Numbered from the stretch's first letter, positions 1-8,281 are shown. The stretch: 64,000 nt of DNA from Corynebacterium sp. 13CS0277 (GCF_002994655.1 NZ_PPDL01000010.1:1-64000), one strand, 5' to 3'. A program made the numbers and translations. Notes: generated by a model from the sequence alone, not told the origin.

Positions 1-790
1 TGATTTTCCCTTTCCTCCTGGTAGGAGGGGTCACGCGACACTCAAGTCGAGTGGACCGAAAAAACCGGGGCATTCCAGGGCGTGACGCAGAATCCGCATT
101 CTTCAGCGGTAGATCCTCCCCGTAGATTGCCCGGAGGAACCGCTCATCCTTGAACAGCTCCTCAAGCTTCGCCTGCGCCAGGGCGCAGTGCTTGTCCACG
201 TCCAACTCCACCGGAGAGCGGCGGCTCACCGCGACGCGTCCTCGGACGGTATCGACGCTGGCCTGACAGTTTTGGCCACCTCTGTCCTTGTCCATCACAT
301 AGTTGTGCGCAAAGATCGTGCCCGGGATCAGCGGTGATGGTGCTTCCCCCAGAATGGAGTCGCCATTGCGTTCCATGGCGGTCCGACTGACGGGCTCTGC
401 GGTGATTTCGTAGTCCTCCATCAGATGCCTGGATTGGCTACTGAGGCAGCTCCAGCTGAACCAATGGGCGGGCTCGGTGATTTCGACGAAATCCCCACGG
501 TCCATCGGTATGCCGTGGTCCGCGTACACAGGCATGAGTTCGTCCGAGCACGGGTTGAAGATGTCGAACTCCGGGGCATACGGATCAAAGCCCGTGTTGA
601 TCGCGGTGTAGTCCACGCGCTCCCAGAACTCAGCGCTCTCCGCCGTCTCCTGCGATGCCTCCGTTACAGGGGCCACCGGCTTGGCAGCGCCCGGTGCGCC
701 CGGGCGCACCACACATCCGCTCACCGCCACCCCGGCGAGGACAATCGTGGCAGCCACGCCCAGCCGCGCGAAGTTCTTGTCATTCGCCAC
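1..790 (-). CDS. Putative DUF3558-like lipoprotein (3' end beyond window)
   Basis: Read on the minus strand from a GTG at 790-788 and still open at base 1, so the C-terminus is missing. The GTG is preceded by AAGGAGGA about 7 nt upstream, a strong ribosome binding site; the ATG at 783 is in another frame and stops at once. The N-terminus has a positive stretch, a hydrophobic core and a lipobox (AVSGC, Cys26), so a membrane-anchored surface lipoprotein is expected. The body repeats the pattern of the next gene: NTGFDPYAPE, FNPCSDELMP, a later Cys, YEI(A/T)xEP, HNYVMDK and EDLPLK. The FNPC plus later-Cys pattern resembles the DUF3558 lipoprotein family of mycolata, whose function is unknown. 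It overlaps the upstream gene by 11 bp, so translation is probably coupled. Confidence 0.72.
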   Translation of the reverse strand, partial: MANDKNFARLGVAATIVLAGVAVSGCVVRPGAPGAAKPVAPVTEASQETAESAEFWERVDYTAINTGFDPYAPEFDIFNPCSDELMPVYADHGIPMDRGDFVEITEPAHWFSWSCLSSQSRHLMEDYEITAEPVSRTAMERNGDSILGEAPSPLIPGTIFAHNYVMDKDRGGQNCQASVDTVRGRVAVSRRSPVELDVDKHCALAQAKLEELFKDERFLRAIYGEDLPLKNADSASRPGMPRFFRSTRLECRVTPPTRRKGKI

Positions 791-1604
791 GACTGACTCC
801 TCCTTGCGACACGCGCCGCGTCGCAGGCTCGGCGCTCTTCAACGGCAGGTCGTCTCCATACAGTGCGCGCAAGAATTGTTCGTCTTTCATCACGGAATCG
901 AGGAGCTGCTGCGCGAGCTCACAATGGAGTGCCAGCTCATCGACCTGGTACGTGGTGCCATGGGATACCGCGAGTCGCCCGCGGGCGGTATCGATGTTGA
1001 TTTGGCAGTTCTGCCCGCTCTTCTCCGTGTGCATCACGTAGTTGTGGGTGAAGTAGGCGCCCGGGACGATGCTTTCAGGGGCGTCCTCCCGAAAGGCATC
1101 AGAGCGGGTCTCGATGAGGGTGGGGTTAATCGGTTCCACTGCGATTTCGTAATCGGAGAGGAACCGCTCTGGGTCCTTCATCAAGCAGTTCCACATCACC
1201 AAATGGGGTTTTCCTTCGATGACATGGTCGTACGCGCGGGCCTGCCCTAAGCCGAGAGCTTCGTACACTGGCAACAGCTCATCTGCGCAGGGGTTAAACA
1301 AGTCGAGGTGCGGGTCGTAGGGGTCAAAGCCGGTGTTGATGGCCGCGTAGTCGACCGTCTCCCAGAAGTCCCCCGCCGCCGGACCTGTGTCGGCCGCCGT
1401 TGATGTCGCCATCCCTGCTGCGGGTTCTTCTCCCCCGCCCTGTGGAGTGTTGCTTCCCGGTGCCACCACGCAGCCCGCCGCAAGCAGTCCGACTGCGCCC
1501 ACTGCTGCAGCGCGCCCGGCACGCACGACGGACGGCCGCAGATGCCGGCCCCGCCGCAGGGCGCGGGTGTTGCTGTTGCTATTTGACGGCGTTGGTGAAC
1601 GCAT
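780..1604 (-). CDS. Putative DUF3558-like lipoprotein, middle of three paralogues
   Basis: 274 residues if started at the ATG 1604-1602. A TTG at 1628 and a GTG at 1526 are in-frame alternatives; the GTG would give a compact 19-residue lipoprotein signal. The signal ends in LLAAGC, a lipobox. The mature part has FNPCADELLP, a second Cys in VMWNCL, and the conserved blocks shared with the flanking paralogues. The NPC plus later-Cys pattern suggests the DUF3558 family of corynebacterial and mycobacterial lipoproteins; function is unknown. Its stop overlaps the GTG of the next gene and its start lies inside the end of the upstream gene, so the three genes form one overlapped operon. Tandem copies sharing blocks such as DLFNPC and the C-terminal LPLK motif indicate local duplication. 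Confidence 0.7.
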   Translation of the reverse strand: MRSPTPSNSNSNTRALRRGRHLRPSVVRAGRAAAVGAVGLLAAGCVVAPGSNTPQGGGEEPAAGMATSTAADTGPAAGDFWETVDYAAINTGFDPYDPHLDLFNPCADELLPVYEALGLGQARAYDHVIEGKPHLVMWNCLMKDPERFLSDYEIAVEPINPTLIETRSDAFREDAPESIVPGAYFTHNYVMHTEKSGQNCQINIDTARGRLAVSHGTTYQVDELALHCELAQQLLDSVMKDEQFLRALYGDDLPLKSAEPATRRVSQGGVSRGE

Positions 1605-2739
1605 CGTTGCGATCCCATTCCTCAGCAATCATCCATGCGGCCGTGCAGGCGTCAGCCCGGGAGGGGAACGATCCGCCGGACAGCACCTCGAGGGTGAAGC
1701 GCCCGCGGGTGCGGGAGTCGTGGGCGATCGCGCAGGAGATGTCGAGGTCGTCCGTAGCGGCGAGTCGGTAGTACTGCACGGTGGTGGAGTGGGCGGGCAG
1801 CTCTTCGGTGGCGATGTGGGGTGCGCGCTGGCGGGTGTCCCAGTCGCTGGTGAGGTGGATGATGACGTCCTCGTAGGGGGCGAAGGTGGGCCGCAGGTAG
1901 CAGCTGTGCATGAGTCCGGGGAGGGAGTATTCGGGGAAACCGCCGGCCACCAGGTCGTAGCTGCCGTAGAGGTCGAACAGTTCCTCGCTGCAGGGGTTGA
2001 GGAGCTTCTTCTTCTCCGCGGGCAGTGCGGCGTACAGCGGCCCGTCGAGCCAATCACGTTGTTGTTCTTTAGCACGTTCCCGCCAGTCCACACTGCCTTC
2101 GGGCAGGAGGGCTTCGTCCCCACCGGTCGTGGCCCCGGGGAGGGTCGGCCCACCGGCGGCGGGCGGGATCCATTCCTCGGGGAGGGTGCGCTCCAGGTCG
2201 TCTAAGCGTTTCTTGCAGGCCGCGTCGCAGCGCTCACCGGCGGCGCGGGCGAGCCGGCCTTGGGTGGTGCCCCACCAGTCGCCTTCGGCGGCGCGGGCGA
2301 GCCGGCCTTGGGTGGTGCCCCACCAGTCGCCTTCGGCGGCGGCCGGGGCGTCGCCCCGGTGGCGGCCCCGCCCGGGGTTAGTGTCCGCCGCCGTGTCGTC
2401 GCCGTCCCTCGCCCCGCGGGTGCGGGTGGCCGCGGCGCTGCCGCGCGGCGGGGCGGGTGTGGCCGCCGCGGGTGCCTGCCCCTCGCGGTCGAACAGTCCG
2501 CCGCCGCGGGCGGCGGTGGGCGGGGTGCTGCTGTCGGCGGCGGTGTGCGCGATACGCGGTGCGTGCTGCCCGCCGGGCAGTGCGCAGCCGACAAGTCCCA
2601 GGCCGGCAAGTCCCAGGCACCCCAGGAGCAGCCCCCGCTGCAGCGCGCCAGCGAGGCGCGAACCCTGCCCGGGCGGCGCGGTGCGCGGCTGCGGGTGGCC
2701 GCCGGGGTGGGCGTACGCGTGTGAACGATTGTGTGGCAT
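1579..2739 (-). CDS. Putative DUF3558-like lipoprotein with long low-complexity linker
   Basis: 386 residues from the ATG at 2739-2737, chosen because GGAGGGG lies 7 nt upstream. The signal is hydrophobic and ends in LGLVGC (Cys52), a lipobox. Residues about 55-190 are Ala/Pro/Arg/Gly-rich and contain a perfect duplication of a 16-residue unit, EGDWWGTTQGRLARAA. The C-terminal half carries LLNPCSEELFDLYG, a second Cys in MHSCYL and a third in ISCAI, matching the pattern of the two downstream paralogues. This is the first gene of the lipoprotein triplet. The linker probably carries the domain away from the membrane. Function is unknown; the DUF3558 assignment rests on pattern only. Confidence 0.68.
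   Translation of the reverse strand: MPHNRSHAYAHPGGHPQPRTAPPGQGSRLAGALQRGLLLGCLGLAGLGLVGCALPGGQHAPRIAHTAADSSTPPTAARGGGLFDREGQAPAAATPAPPRGSAAATRTRGARDGDDTAADTNPGRGRHRGDAPAAAEGDWWGTTQGRLARAAEGDWWGTTQGRLARAAGERCDAACKKRLDDLERTLPEEWIPPAAGGPTLPGATTGGDEALLPEGSVDWRERAKEQQRDWLDGPLYAALPAEKKKLLNPCSEELFDLYGSYDLVAGGFPEYSLPGLMHSCYLRPTFAPYEDVIIHLTSDWDTRQRAPHIATEELPAHSTTVQYYRLAATDDLDISCAIAHDSRTRGRFTLEVLSGGSFPSRADACTAAWMIAEEWDRNDAFTNAVK
2241..2336. repeat. Perfect 48-bp tandem duplication inside a lipoprotein gene
   Basis: Two consecutive identical 48-bp units (2241-2288 and 2289-2336), with identity extending 3 bp further left and 5 bp right. The unit is in frame and doubles the 16 residues around the DWWGTT motif in the linker of the upstream-most lipoprotein. 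Exact identity implies a very recent slippage or recombination event, so copy number may vary between strains. Confidence 0.9.
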
Positions 2740-3585
2740 GAGCCATCCCCTCCGAGAACACGGCACACACGCGCCCCACCGCGCAGGCTCCACCGGCAGG
2801 ACTCCGGCGGCACGGCCCCAGGCGCGCCCCGGGGTGGGGTGCGTGTGTGCATCACATGGAAGACAAGAAAAGAAAGACAGTAAAGACAGTGATGTGAAGA
2901 CGCCACGCCTCCGCATCCCACCCGCCGTGGTGCGTCTGCACCACAGGCCGGGGCCTGTCGGACTTTGGTGTGGGATGCGAGGTGTGGTTCTCCCCCGCGC
3001 GTGCGGGTGCACGCATGGTTGTTGGCAGTGTGCCACAGCAAGGGTTGGCTGCGCAGCGTTTTCGGCAGGATTTTTTCCCACCCCCTCGCAGCGGGGCCTC
3101 AGCACCCCAATCATTACCCCCGCCAATTACCCCCATTTGTGTACTCCACACTCATTTTTCGCCGCCGCGCCCCGCCGCGCGGATCGGCCTCAGCGACCGG
3201 GTCGCGCACCCCGCACTCGCCCCCGTGCGGGGCCTCCTGGGGAGCCCCCTCGCCGCGCCGTGCCCCGCCCTCAGCGCCACCCCGTGACACCCTCATCGCC
3301 GTCCCAGTACCTCCTCACCGCCGCCCCGCCACAGGCACGCACGTACGCTGCGCCTCACCCCTCCTCGCGCCCCCGTCGCGCACACTCACGCTCCGCAGGG
3401 CGGAGGCGGCTCCCCCGGGACGGCTGCGGGCCGGCTTCGCGTGGGGGCTTGTCGCCCGACCTGCACATGCACGAGCGCCCCACCGGCAGCGAAGGGGTGT
3501 GGCTGCTGAGGGGGCGCTGATGAGGGCGGCTGCGGGGCGCGGGGTGTGCGCCCGCCTGCCGCGCGGGGTTGTTCTGCGTGCCGGG
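2740..3585. other. Gene-free stretch upstream of the lipoprotein operon
   Basis: About 850 bp without a believable gene. The open frames here are GC-driven, have no ribosome binding sites and show low-complexity Pro/Arg/Ala translations. The part next to the lipoprotein operon has an AG-rich, low-GC block (about 2860-2900) holding a 9-bp direct repeat, the best candidate for the operon's control region. The part near 3110-3160 has two loose copies of an AATyATTACCCCC-like string. No terminator with a T run was seen after the transporter that ends at 3586. Confidence 0.5.
2873..2890. promoter_or_regulatory. 9-bp tandem direct repeat upstream of lipoprotein operon
   Basis: AAAGACAGT occurs twice back to back (2873-2881, 2882-2890), about 135 bp upstream of the lipoprotein start at 2739, inside a purine-rich low-GC block. 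OmpR/PhoB-type response regulators bind short direct repeats, so an operator is possible, but the repeat could also be a chance slippage product. Confidence 0.3.
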
Positions 3586-5187
3586 TTAGAGCACCAGGCC
3601 GAAGACCGGCACCGCGAGGAAGTAGGTGACCAGGGTGATGAGGACGACGCCAATGAGGTTGAGCCACAGGCCGCCGCGCACCATCTCAGAGATCTTGACG
3701 TAGCCGGAGCCGAAAGCGATCGCGTTCGGCGGGGTCGCCACCGGCAGCATGAACGCACAGGTGGCGGCGAGGGCGACGGGGATGGTGAGCAGCATGACGT
3801 TCTCCGGGGCGGCCTCCGTCAGGCCGATGCCGACGGCCACGCCGCCCATGATCGGCAGGAACGCCGCCGCGGTGGCGGTGTTGGAGGTGAACTCGGTGAG
3901 GAAGATGATGATGAGCGCAATCGCCGCGATGAGCAGGATCGTCGGCAGATTGGCCAGCGCCTTGGACTGTTCACCGATCCACAGGCTCAGACCCGACTCG
4001 GAGAACATCTTGCTCAGTGCGAGACCACCGCCGAACAGCAGCAGCACATCCCACGGCAGCTTGGAGGCTGTCGCCCAGTCGATGAGCCGCACGCCCTTCT
4101 TCAGGCGGGTGGGGATCATGAACAGCAGCATGGCTGCCGCCATGCCGATCGCAGCATCGGCGATGGCCAGCTTGCTGTCCGTCCGCTTGAGCACGATCGG
4201 GATGACAACCCAGCTGATGGCGGCACCGGCGAAGATGATGGCGGTGAGCGTCTCACCGCGGCCCATGCGGCCCATGTCGTCGAGCTCTTTACGAATCAGG
4301 TCCCGGCCGCCGGGGATCTCAGCAATCTCGGGCTTGAAGATGGTGACGAGGATGAACCAGGCAATGAAGAGGAACACCACGGCCAGCGGCACGCCGACCA
4401 TCATCCAGCGGCCAAAGCCGATGACAATGTCGTGGGTGTCCTCTAGGTAGCCCTGGAGCAGCGCGTTCGGCGGGGTGCCGATGATGGTGCCCAGCGAACC
4501 GATCGACGCCGAGTAGGCAATGCCCAGCATGAGGGCGGTGGAGAAGTTCTTCAGCTTGTCCACGCCACCAATGATGTCGGCGGCGAGCATGACAATCGAC
4601 AGACCCAGCGGCAGCATGACGACCGCGGTCGCAGTGTTGGACACCCACATGGACAAAAAGCCCGTGGCCAGCATGAAGCCCAACACCAGCTGCTTCGGCT
4701 TCGTACCGACGGCCAGCACCACCGCGAGCGCGAGGCGGCGGTGCAGGTTCCAGCGCTGCATCGCGAGCGCCAGGATGAAGCCGCCCATGAACAGGAAGAT
4801 GGTGGGGCTGGCGTATTGCCCGGAGATCTTGCCGAAGGCGATGGTCTGGCTGAGCGGGAACACCACCAGCGGCACGAGTGCCGTGGCGGCCAGGGGGATG
4901 GCCTCCGTCATCCACCAAATGCCCATGAGCACGGCGGTGGCGGCCGTGATCCGCAGCGCGGAGTCCGTGAACGGCACCTCCGCGTCCGGCTGCAGGCCGT
5001 TGACGATGTCGACCGCCGAGTGGGGGAAGATGAGGTAGATGAGGATGGCCGCCAGGATGCCGGCGACCATGCCGATGCCGTGGCGGCGGACGGGGTGCTC
5101 GCCGACGCCTTCGGCTTGCTCCAGGTAGTCCATGACCGTGTGGTCGCCAAGGTTTTCGTCTGTGTGCTGATGCACCTGAGGACTCAT
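3586..5187 (-). CDS. DASS/SLC13 family sodium:dicarboxylate symporter
   Basis: 533 residues from the ATG at 5187-5185, which has AAAGGA 9-10 nt upstream; longer frames toward 5304 lack a site. The protein is polytopic, with a soluble N-tail of about 40 residues and then about 12 hydrophobic segments. Family marks are the two SNTAT motifs (one in each half: WVSNTATAVVMLP and TSNTATAAAFLPI), GTPPNALLQGY, and ATPPNAIAFGSGYV near the C-terminus, which form the substrate and Na+ site in DASS carriers. The corynebacterial homologue DccT imports succinate, fumarate and malate, so C4-dicarboxylate uptake with Na+ is likely. It is monocistronic by context, with long gene-free flanks on both sides. Confidence 0.9.
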   Translation of the reverse strand: MSPQVHQHTDENLGDHTVMDYLEQAEGVGEHPVRRHGIGMVAGILAAILIYLIFPHSAVDIVNGLQPDAEVPFTDSALRITAATAVLMGIWWMTEAIPLAATALVPLVVFPLSQTIAFGKISGQYASPTIFLFMGGFILALAMQRWNLHRRLALAVVLAVGTKPKQLVLGFMLATGFLSMWVSNTATAVVMLPLGLSIVMLAADIIGGVDKLKNFSTALMLGIAYSASIGSLGTIIGTPPNALLQGYLEDTHDIVIGFGRWMMVGVPLAVVFLFIAWFILVTIFKPEIAEIPGGRDLIRKELDDMGRMGRGETLTAIIFAGAAISWVVIPIVLKRTDSKLAIADAAIGMAAAMLLFMIPTRLKKGVRLIDWATASKLPWDVLLLFGGGLALSKMFSESGLSLWIGEQSKALANLPTILLIAAIALIIIFLTEFTSNTATAAAFLPIMGGVAVGIGLTEAAPENVMLLTIPVALAATCAFMLPVATPPNAIAFGSGYVKISEMVRGGLWLNLIGVVLITLVTYFLAVPVFGLVL

Positions 5188-5811
5188 ATCAGGTGTTCCT
5201 TTCACCAAAGGGGTAACTGGTGCTCCTCCCTGCCGGTCACAGCCCCCGTGCGATGGACAGGAGCTGCGTCGGTGGTGAGGACACAGGGGACAGTCCCCGC
5301 GCACGCCACGGTGTCGCCAGAGACGGCGTCACGCAAAAAAAAGGCATCACCCCAGGGGTGGCGGGGTGGGCACGTGCGGCGGGGTGCGCCGCGAGGTGGA
5401 ATCGCGGGGAGGAAAGAGCAGCGAAGAAAAGAGTGAAGAAAAGAACGACACCCACGGCACCACCCACCCCGACAGTGCGGGGACGGTGCGGTGGTGGGGG
5501 ACGAACACGTCGCGGCGCATGCCAGGCAGCGGGGGTATCCGCACCGCTGAGATGGGTGAACTGGCGACAACAACGATTGCCAGTTCGCGCACACCCCACG
5601 GGAAAGCCGGTGGGACGACCATGCGCCGCTTCACGTCACAGAACACAAAGTAACGGACACCACGCGGACCTGTCTATGCGTCACACCCGCAGCCCTACCC
5701 CCGCCCCACCGATTGGGGGTAGCAGCCCCACACACGCTGTGCGGCGATGCGCACACGTCGGCCACCCGCACGGCGCACACCCCACCCGCCAGGGGCCACA
5801 CCATCCAAGGA
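5188..5811. other. Gene-free leader region upstream of the dicarboxylate carrier
   Basis: No convincing gene. Frames here are Pro/Arg-rich shadows without ribosome binding sites. On the minus strand, about 145-175 nt before the carrier's start, a short inverted repeat (CACCCC at 5348-5353, GGGGTG at 5355-5360) is followed by eight T residues (A run at 5335-5342). This looks like a weak intrinsic terminator or attenuator in the carrier's leader, but the loop is too tight for the full stem. The rest is GC-rich with a purine-rich patch at 5400-5450. Confidence 0.4.
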
Positions 5812-6191
5812 TGGACACCCTGAGCGACGAGCGCCGGTCGATCTGGGACCGGCTGGCGAACGCCCCCGCCAGGCCTATCAGAGCTGTGAACGGTGGCGGA
5901 CGACAACGGCGAGCCGCAGGTGCCTCACTGTGGCTGGCCCTCGGACTACCCCCTGTCTTGGGAATGATCGAGTTCGTCCCTCACCGGCTCACCGGATTCC
6001 GGGGACTCGCCAGCCCCTCCCAGCAGGGCCTTGAGTGGTCCCAGATCGACTGGGGTAAGCTCCCCAGGTTCCTGTTCTGAGACACGCTCGCCTACTGGCT
6101 GTTCATCATTCCACTGTTCTACCTGCGGCGGTATTTCTGGCGGCAGGAACATCAGGACACCAGCGACAACGACGGCGAGGGTGCACTATAG
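5812..6191 (+). pseudogene. Probable decayed small membrane-protein gene (in-frame TGA)
   Basis: A frame starting at ATG 5812 reads MDTLSDERRSIWDRLANAP and then a hydrophobic segment around WLALGLPPVLGMIEFV. It is interrupted by TGA at 6078-6080, continues in the same frame through a second membrane-like segment (YWLFIIPLFYLRRYFW) and ends in an acidic tail at TAG 6189-6191. The hydrophobic, then Arg/Trp-rich, then acidic composition is far more protein-like than the surrounding shadows. The start has only AAGG directly abutting the ATG. I take it as the remnant of a two-segment membrane protein inactivated by a nonsense change; a real short protein ending at 6080 or chance are alternatives. 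Confidence 0.35.
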
Positions 6192-6469
6192 AGCTCCCGC
6201 GAAACCGACATGAACCGGTCCCCCTTTTGCACTTCCATTCCCTTTGATTCAGCCTCACGAACAGCCCTACCAATGCCCCAAGGGCCGCTCCCTGCGCACT
6301 ACGGAACCCCTTCGGGTACCCCCTTGCCAAATCTATCACCACTGTTCAGGATGTAGACACCACAGAATTGCCACCCCCACCACCTGAAAATTTCCCACAT
6401 TCACCCCCTTGCGAGCGTTGTTTAGGTTAGTGTGTCCATCAAGAACCCAACCTCCCGATTGGAGCGAGT

Positions 6470-7450
6470 ATGATGAAACGCAAGATCTTAGCGCTCATCA
6501 GCGCTGCACTGCTGCTCCCTGCAGTCAGCGCTCCAGCCAACGCCACGCCCGAAGACGCACAGTACGAAGCATTGCTCTCGTCACTGCCTGCCGAAGACCG
6601 CGCTGTGGTCGAAGACTACGTCGATCGTGAAATGCGGTATCAGACCCAGCAACATGACGGTCCTCTTGTCATCAACGACGAGGGGGAGACTGAAGACTTG
6701 TCTTCCCGAGCGGAGTATCAGCCTCGCACGCTGAGCCCGTTCAAAGACAAGAACAAGTTTGTCGGCGAGCTCTGGAACCAAACGCAGGGGCTATGCACGG
6801 CGAACCACATCCGCGGGAGTTTCTGGCTTACCGCTAAGCACTGCTTCCGTAATGGGAGTGAGTTCAACGGCTACATCAAGCAGTATGACGGCACGAAGGC
6901 AAACGTCTTGGCTGTATATCTGCACCCCAACGCGACAACCGATCTTGCGATGGTGAGGGTGAGTTCCGGCTTGTCGCCGGAAACTCCTGCACTCTCCAAG
7001 GAGCGCCCGAAGAAGGGTACCCGGTTCGCAGTCACCGGTTACGGTGGCCAACGCGACGGCGTTCCCACCCGCTCGGTGTTTTTCGTCACGGACTACGACA
7101 AGACCTATGGAAAGCAGCAGTGGCACGGACTGATGGAAATCCACCTCGACGTTCCGCTCCCACACGCGACCGTCGGAGGCGACTCCGGCTCCGGGCTCTT
7201 TGCTTATCCCACCACTCTTCATGGTGTCTTGAGTGGCGGTTCCAAAGATCCGAAGGACCCCAAGTACCGAGATTACGCAACCCCTGTCGCAGATCATCTC
7301 ACGTGGATCAACGAGACCATGAAGACTCCACCTCCGAAGCCTATTGACGTGGTGAAGCCTTTGGATCCCTGCCTTTCCTTCTGCTGGTCCAGCAGCGGAA
7401 TCAGCAAGGCTGGCGTGGAGACCATTCGTAACCTGATGGAGGAACAGTGA
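6470..7450 (+). CDS. Secreted trypsin-like serine protease (S1/chymotrypsin fold)
   Basis: 326 residues from ATG 6470; the next codon (6473) is also ATG and lies 8 nt after GGAG, so it may be the true start. A Sec signal peptide ends at SAPANA, after about residue 25. The catalytic triad is visible: His124 in LTAKHC, Asp158 in TTDLAMVRV, and Ser239 in GGDSGSGLF. Cys109 and Cys125 can form the usual disulfide beside the catalytic His. A propeptide-like segment of about 65 residues precedes the catalytic domain, and a C-terminal extension carries a CLSFC motif. It is the first of three secreted-protein genes, with its stop overlapping the next start (GTGA). An extracellular protease acting on host or wall proteins is likely; the substrate is unknown. 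Confidence 0.88.
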   Translation: MMKRKILALISAALLLPAVSAPANATPEDAQYEALLSSLPAEDRAVVEDYVDREMRYQTQQHDGPLVINDEGETEDLSSRAEYQPRTLSPFKDKNKFVGELWNQTQGLCTANHIRGSFWLTAKHCFRNGSEFNGYIKQYDGTKANVLAVYLHPNATTDLAMVRVSSGLSPETPALSKERPKKGTRFAVTGYGGQRDGVPTRSVFFVTDYDKTYGKQQWHGLMEIHLDVPLPHATVGGDSGSGLFAYPTTLHGVLSGGSKDPKDPKYRDYATPVADHLTWINETMKTPPPKPIDVVKPLDPCLSFCWSSSGISKAGVETIRNLMEEQ

Positions 7451-7728
7451 CTCACTCCCGACGCATCACGACGCTTGCTCTCGCGGTCGGCCTCTGTGTC
7501 CACGGGCTCGCCGCCCCTGCGTCGGCGCAGTCCTCCCACCCAGCGGTTAGTTCCGATCCGGCAGCCCAGGGCTCCGCAGCGTTCGTCTACGGTTCCACCA
7601 GTGGCCGCCCCGCAGATGGTGACCTCATCCGTGATTTCCTCCTGATGTTCACGAGTCACCCGGACCGGGTGTTTTCTGCGCTCGAGCGCTGGAACTCGAT
7701 GTCCTCGTCCTCATCAACGAGCAGCTAA
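7447..7728 (+). CDS. Small secreted protein of unknown function
   Basis: 93 residues from GTG 7447, with GGAGG 5 nt upstream and the GTG overlapping the protease stop codon (GTGA), so it is translationally coupled. A clear Sec signal (hydrophobic core, then LAAPASA and cleavage near residue 27) is followed by a short, Ser-rich mature part of about 65 residues. It has no Cys in the mature form and ends in a poly-Ser tail. No family is recognised. Position between a secreted protease and another secreted protein suggests a partner, inhibitor or chaperone of the protease, but this is inference from context only. Confidence 0.75.
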   Translation: MTHSRRITTLALAVGLCVHGLAAPASAQSSHPAVSSDPAAQGSAAFVYGSTSGRPADGDLIRDFLLMFTSHPDRVFSALERWNSMSSSSSTSS

Positions 7729-7741
7729 GGATGATGCACTC

Positions 7742-8200
7742 ATGAAACGTTACGCACCCGTTCTTCTCGCCCTGTCGGCCGCAGTGTCACTCGCCACGGC
7801 GACTGACGCGCACGCCGCAAGCTCGGGGTCAAGCACGACGAGCTCCACGCAGGCGGGCACAGACACCACCATGTCCCGCGCACGCGCAGTCGAGATTCTC
7901 ATGCATGGTCCGCTGGACGAATCCCAGGTGATCATGTGCAAAGAGGACCCCCACTGGCCGCCCGGGATGATGATCACCAAGGAAGCCCGGTGGGGTGCAG
8001 ATGCTGTCTGCCCGGACGAGGCCATCAGCGACGATGACATTGAGGCAGCCCTGGCGCGGGCCGCCAGCGACATCACCATCCTGTTCGAGGCTCAGCAGCG
8101 CACCTGGCAGTCGAAAGCCAATGGGTTGTTCCACCATCGTCAGCCCCGATTCTTCGGCTACCTGCCGGCCGTGCTCGGACAGGGAGCCTTGTCCTCGTAG
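7742..8200 (+). CDS. Secreted protein of unknown function (two Cys)
   Basis: 152 residues from ATG 7742 with AAGGA about 10 nt upstream, 13 bp after the preceding gene. Residues 1-25 form a Sec signal ending in DAHA. The mature protein begins Ser/Thr-rich, then has two Cys (VIMCKED and AVCPDEA) about 30 residues apart that could form a disulfide, an acidic helix-like stretch (SDDDIEAALARAA) and an aromatic C-terminus. No family is recognised. It closes the secreted-protease operon and is followed by a long hairpin terminator. A structural or regulatory role for the protease is possible but unproven. Confidence 0.78.
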   Translation: MKRYAPVLLALSAAVSLATATDAHAASSGSSTTSSTQAGTDTTMSRARAVEILMHGPLDESQVIMCKEDPHWPPGMMITKEARWGADAVCPDEAISDDDIEAALARAASDITILFEAQQRTWQSKANGLFHHRQPRFFGYLPAVLGQGALSS

Positions 8201-8223
8201 CGCACCTCCCCGGCACACCCCGC

Positions 8224-8272
8224 AGGCACGCCCCCGGAAGTAGGAGTTCACTACTTTCTCGGGGGCGTGCCT
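8224..8272. terminator. Long bidirectional hairpin between convergent genes
   Basis: AGGCACGCCCCCG (8224-8236) pairs perfectly with CGGGGGCGTGCCT (8260-8272), and the inner GAAGTAG/CTACTTTC extends the stem with a small bulge. It sits exactly between the converging stops at 8200 and 8282, so it probably terminates both transcripts. The T run is poor on either side. Confidence 0.8.
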
Positions 8273-8281
8273 TGTCGCATG

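Noticed and set aside
1247..2205. Plus-strand frames opposite the lipoprotein triplet
   Set aside because: They have no ribosome sites, and the minus-strand frames carry lipoboxes, conserved blocks and Shine-Dalgarno sequences.
2740..3585. Hidden gene in the 850-bp gap
   Set aside because: All frames on both strands lack ribosome sites and show low-complexity Pro/Arg/Ala translations with no homology-like motif.
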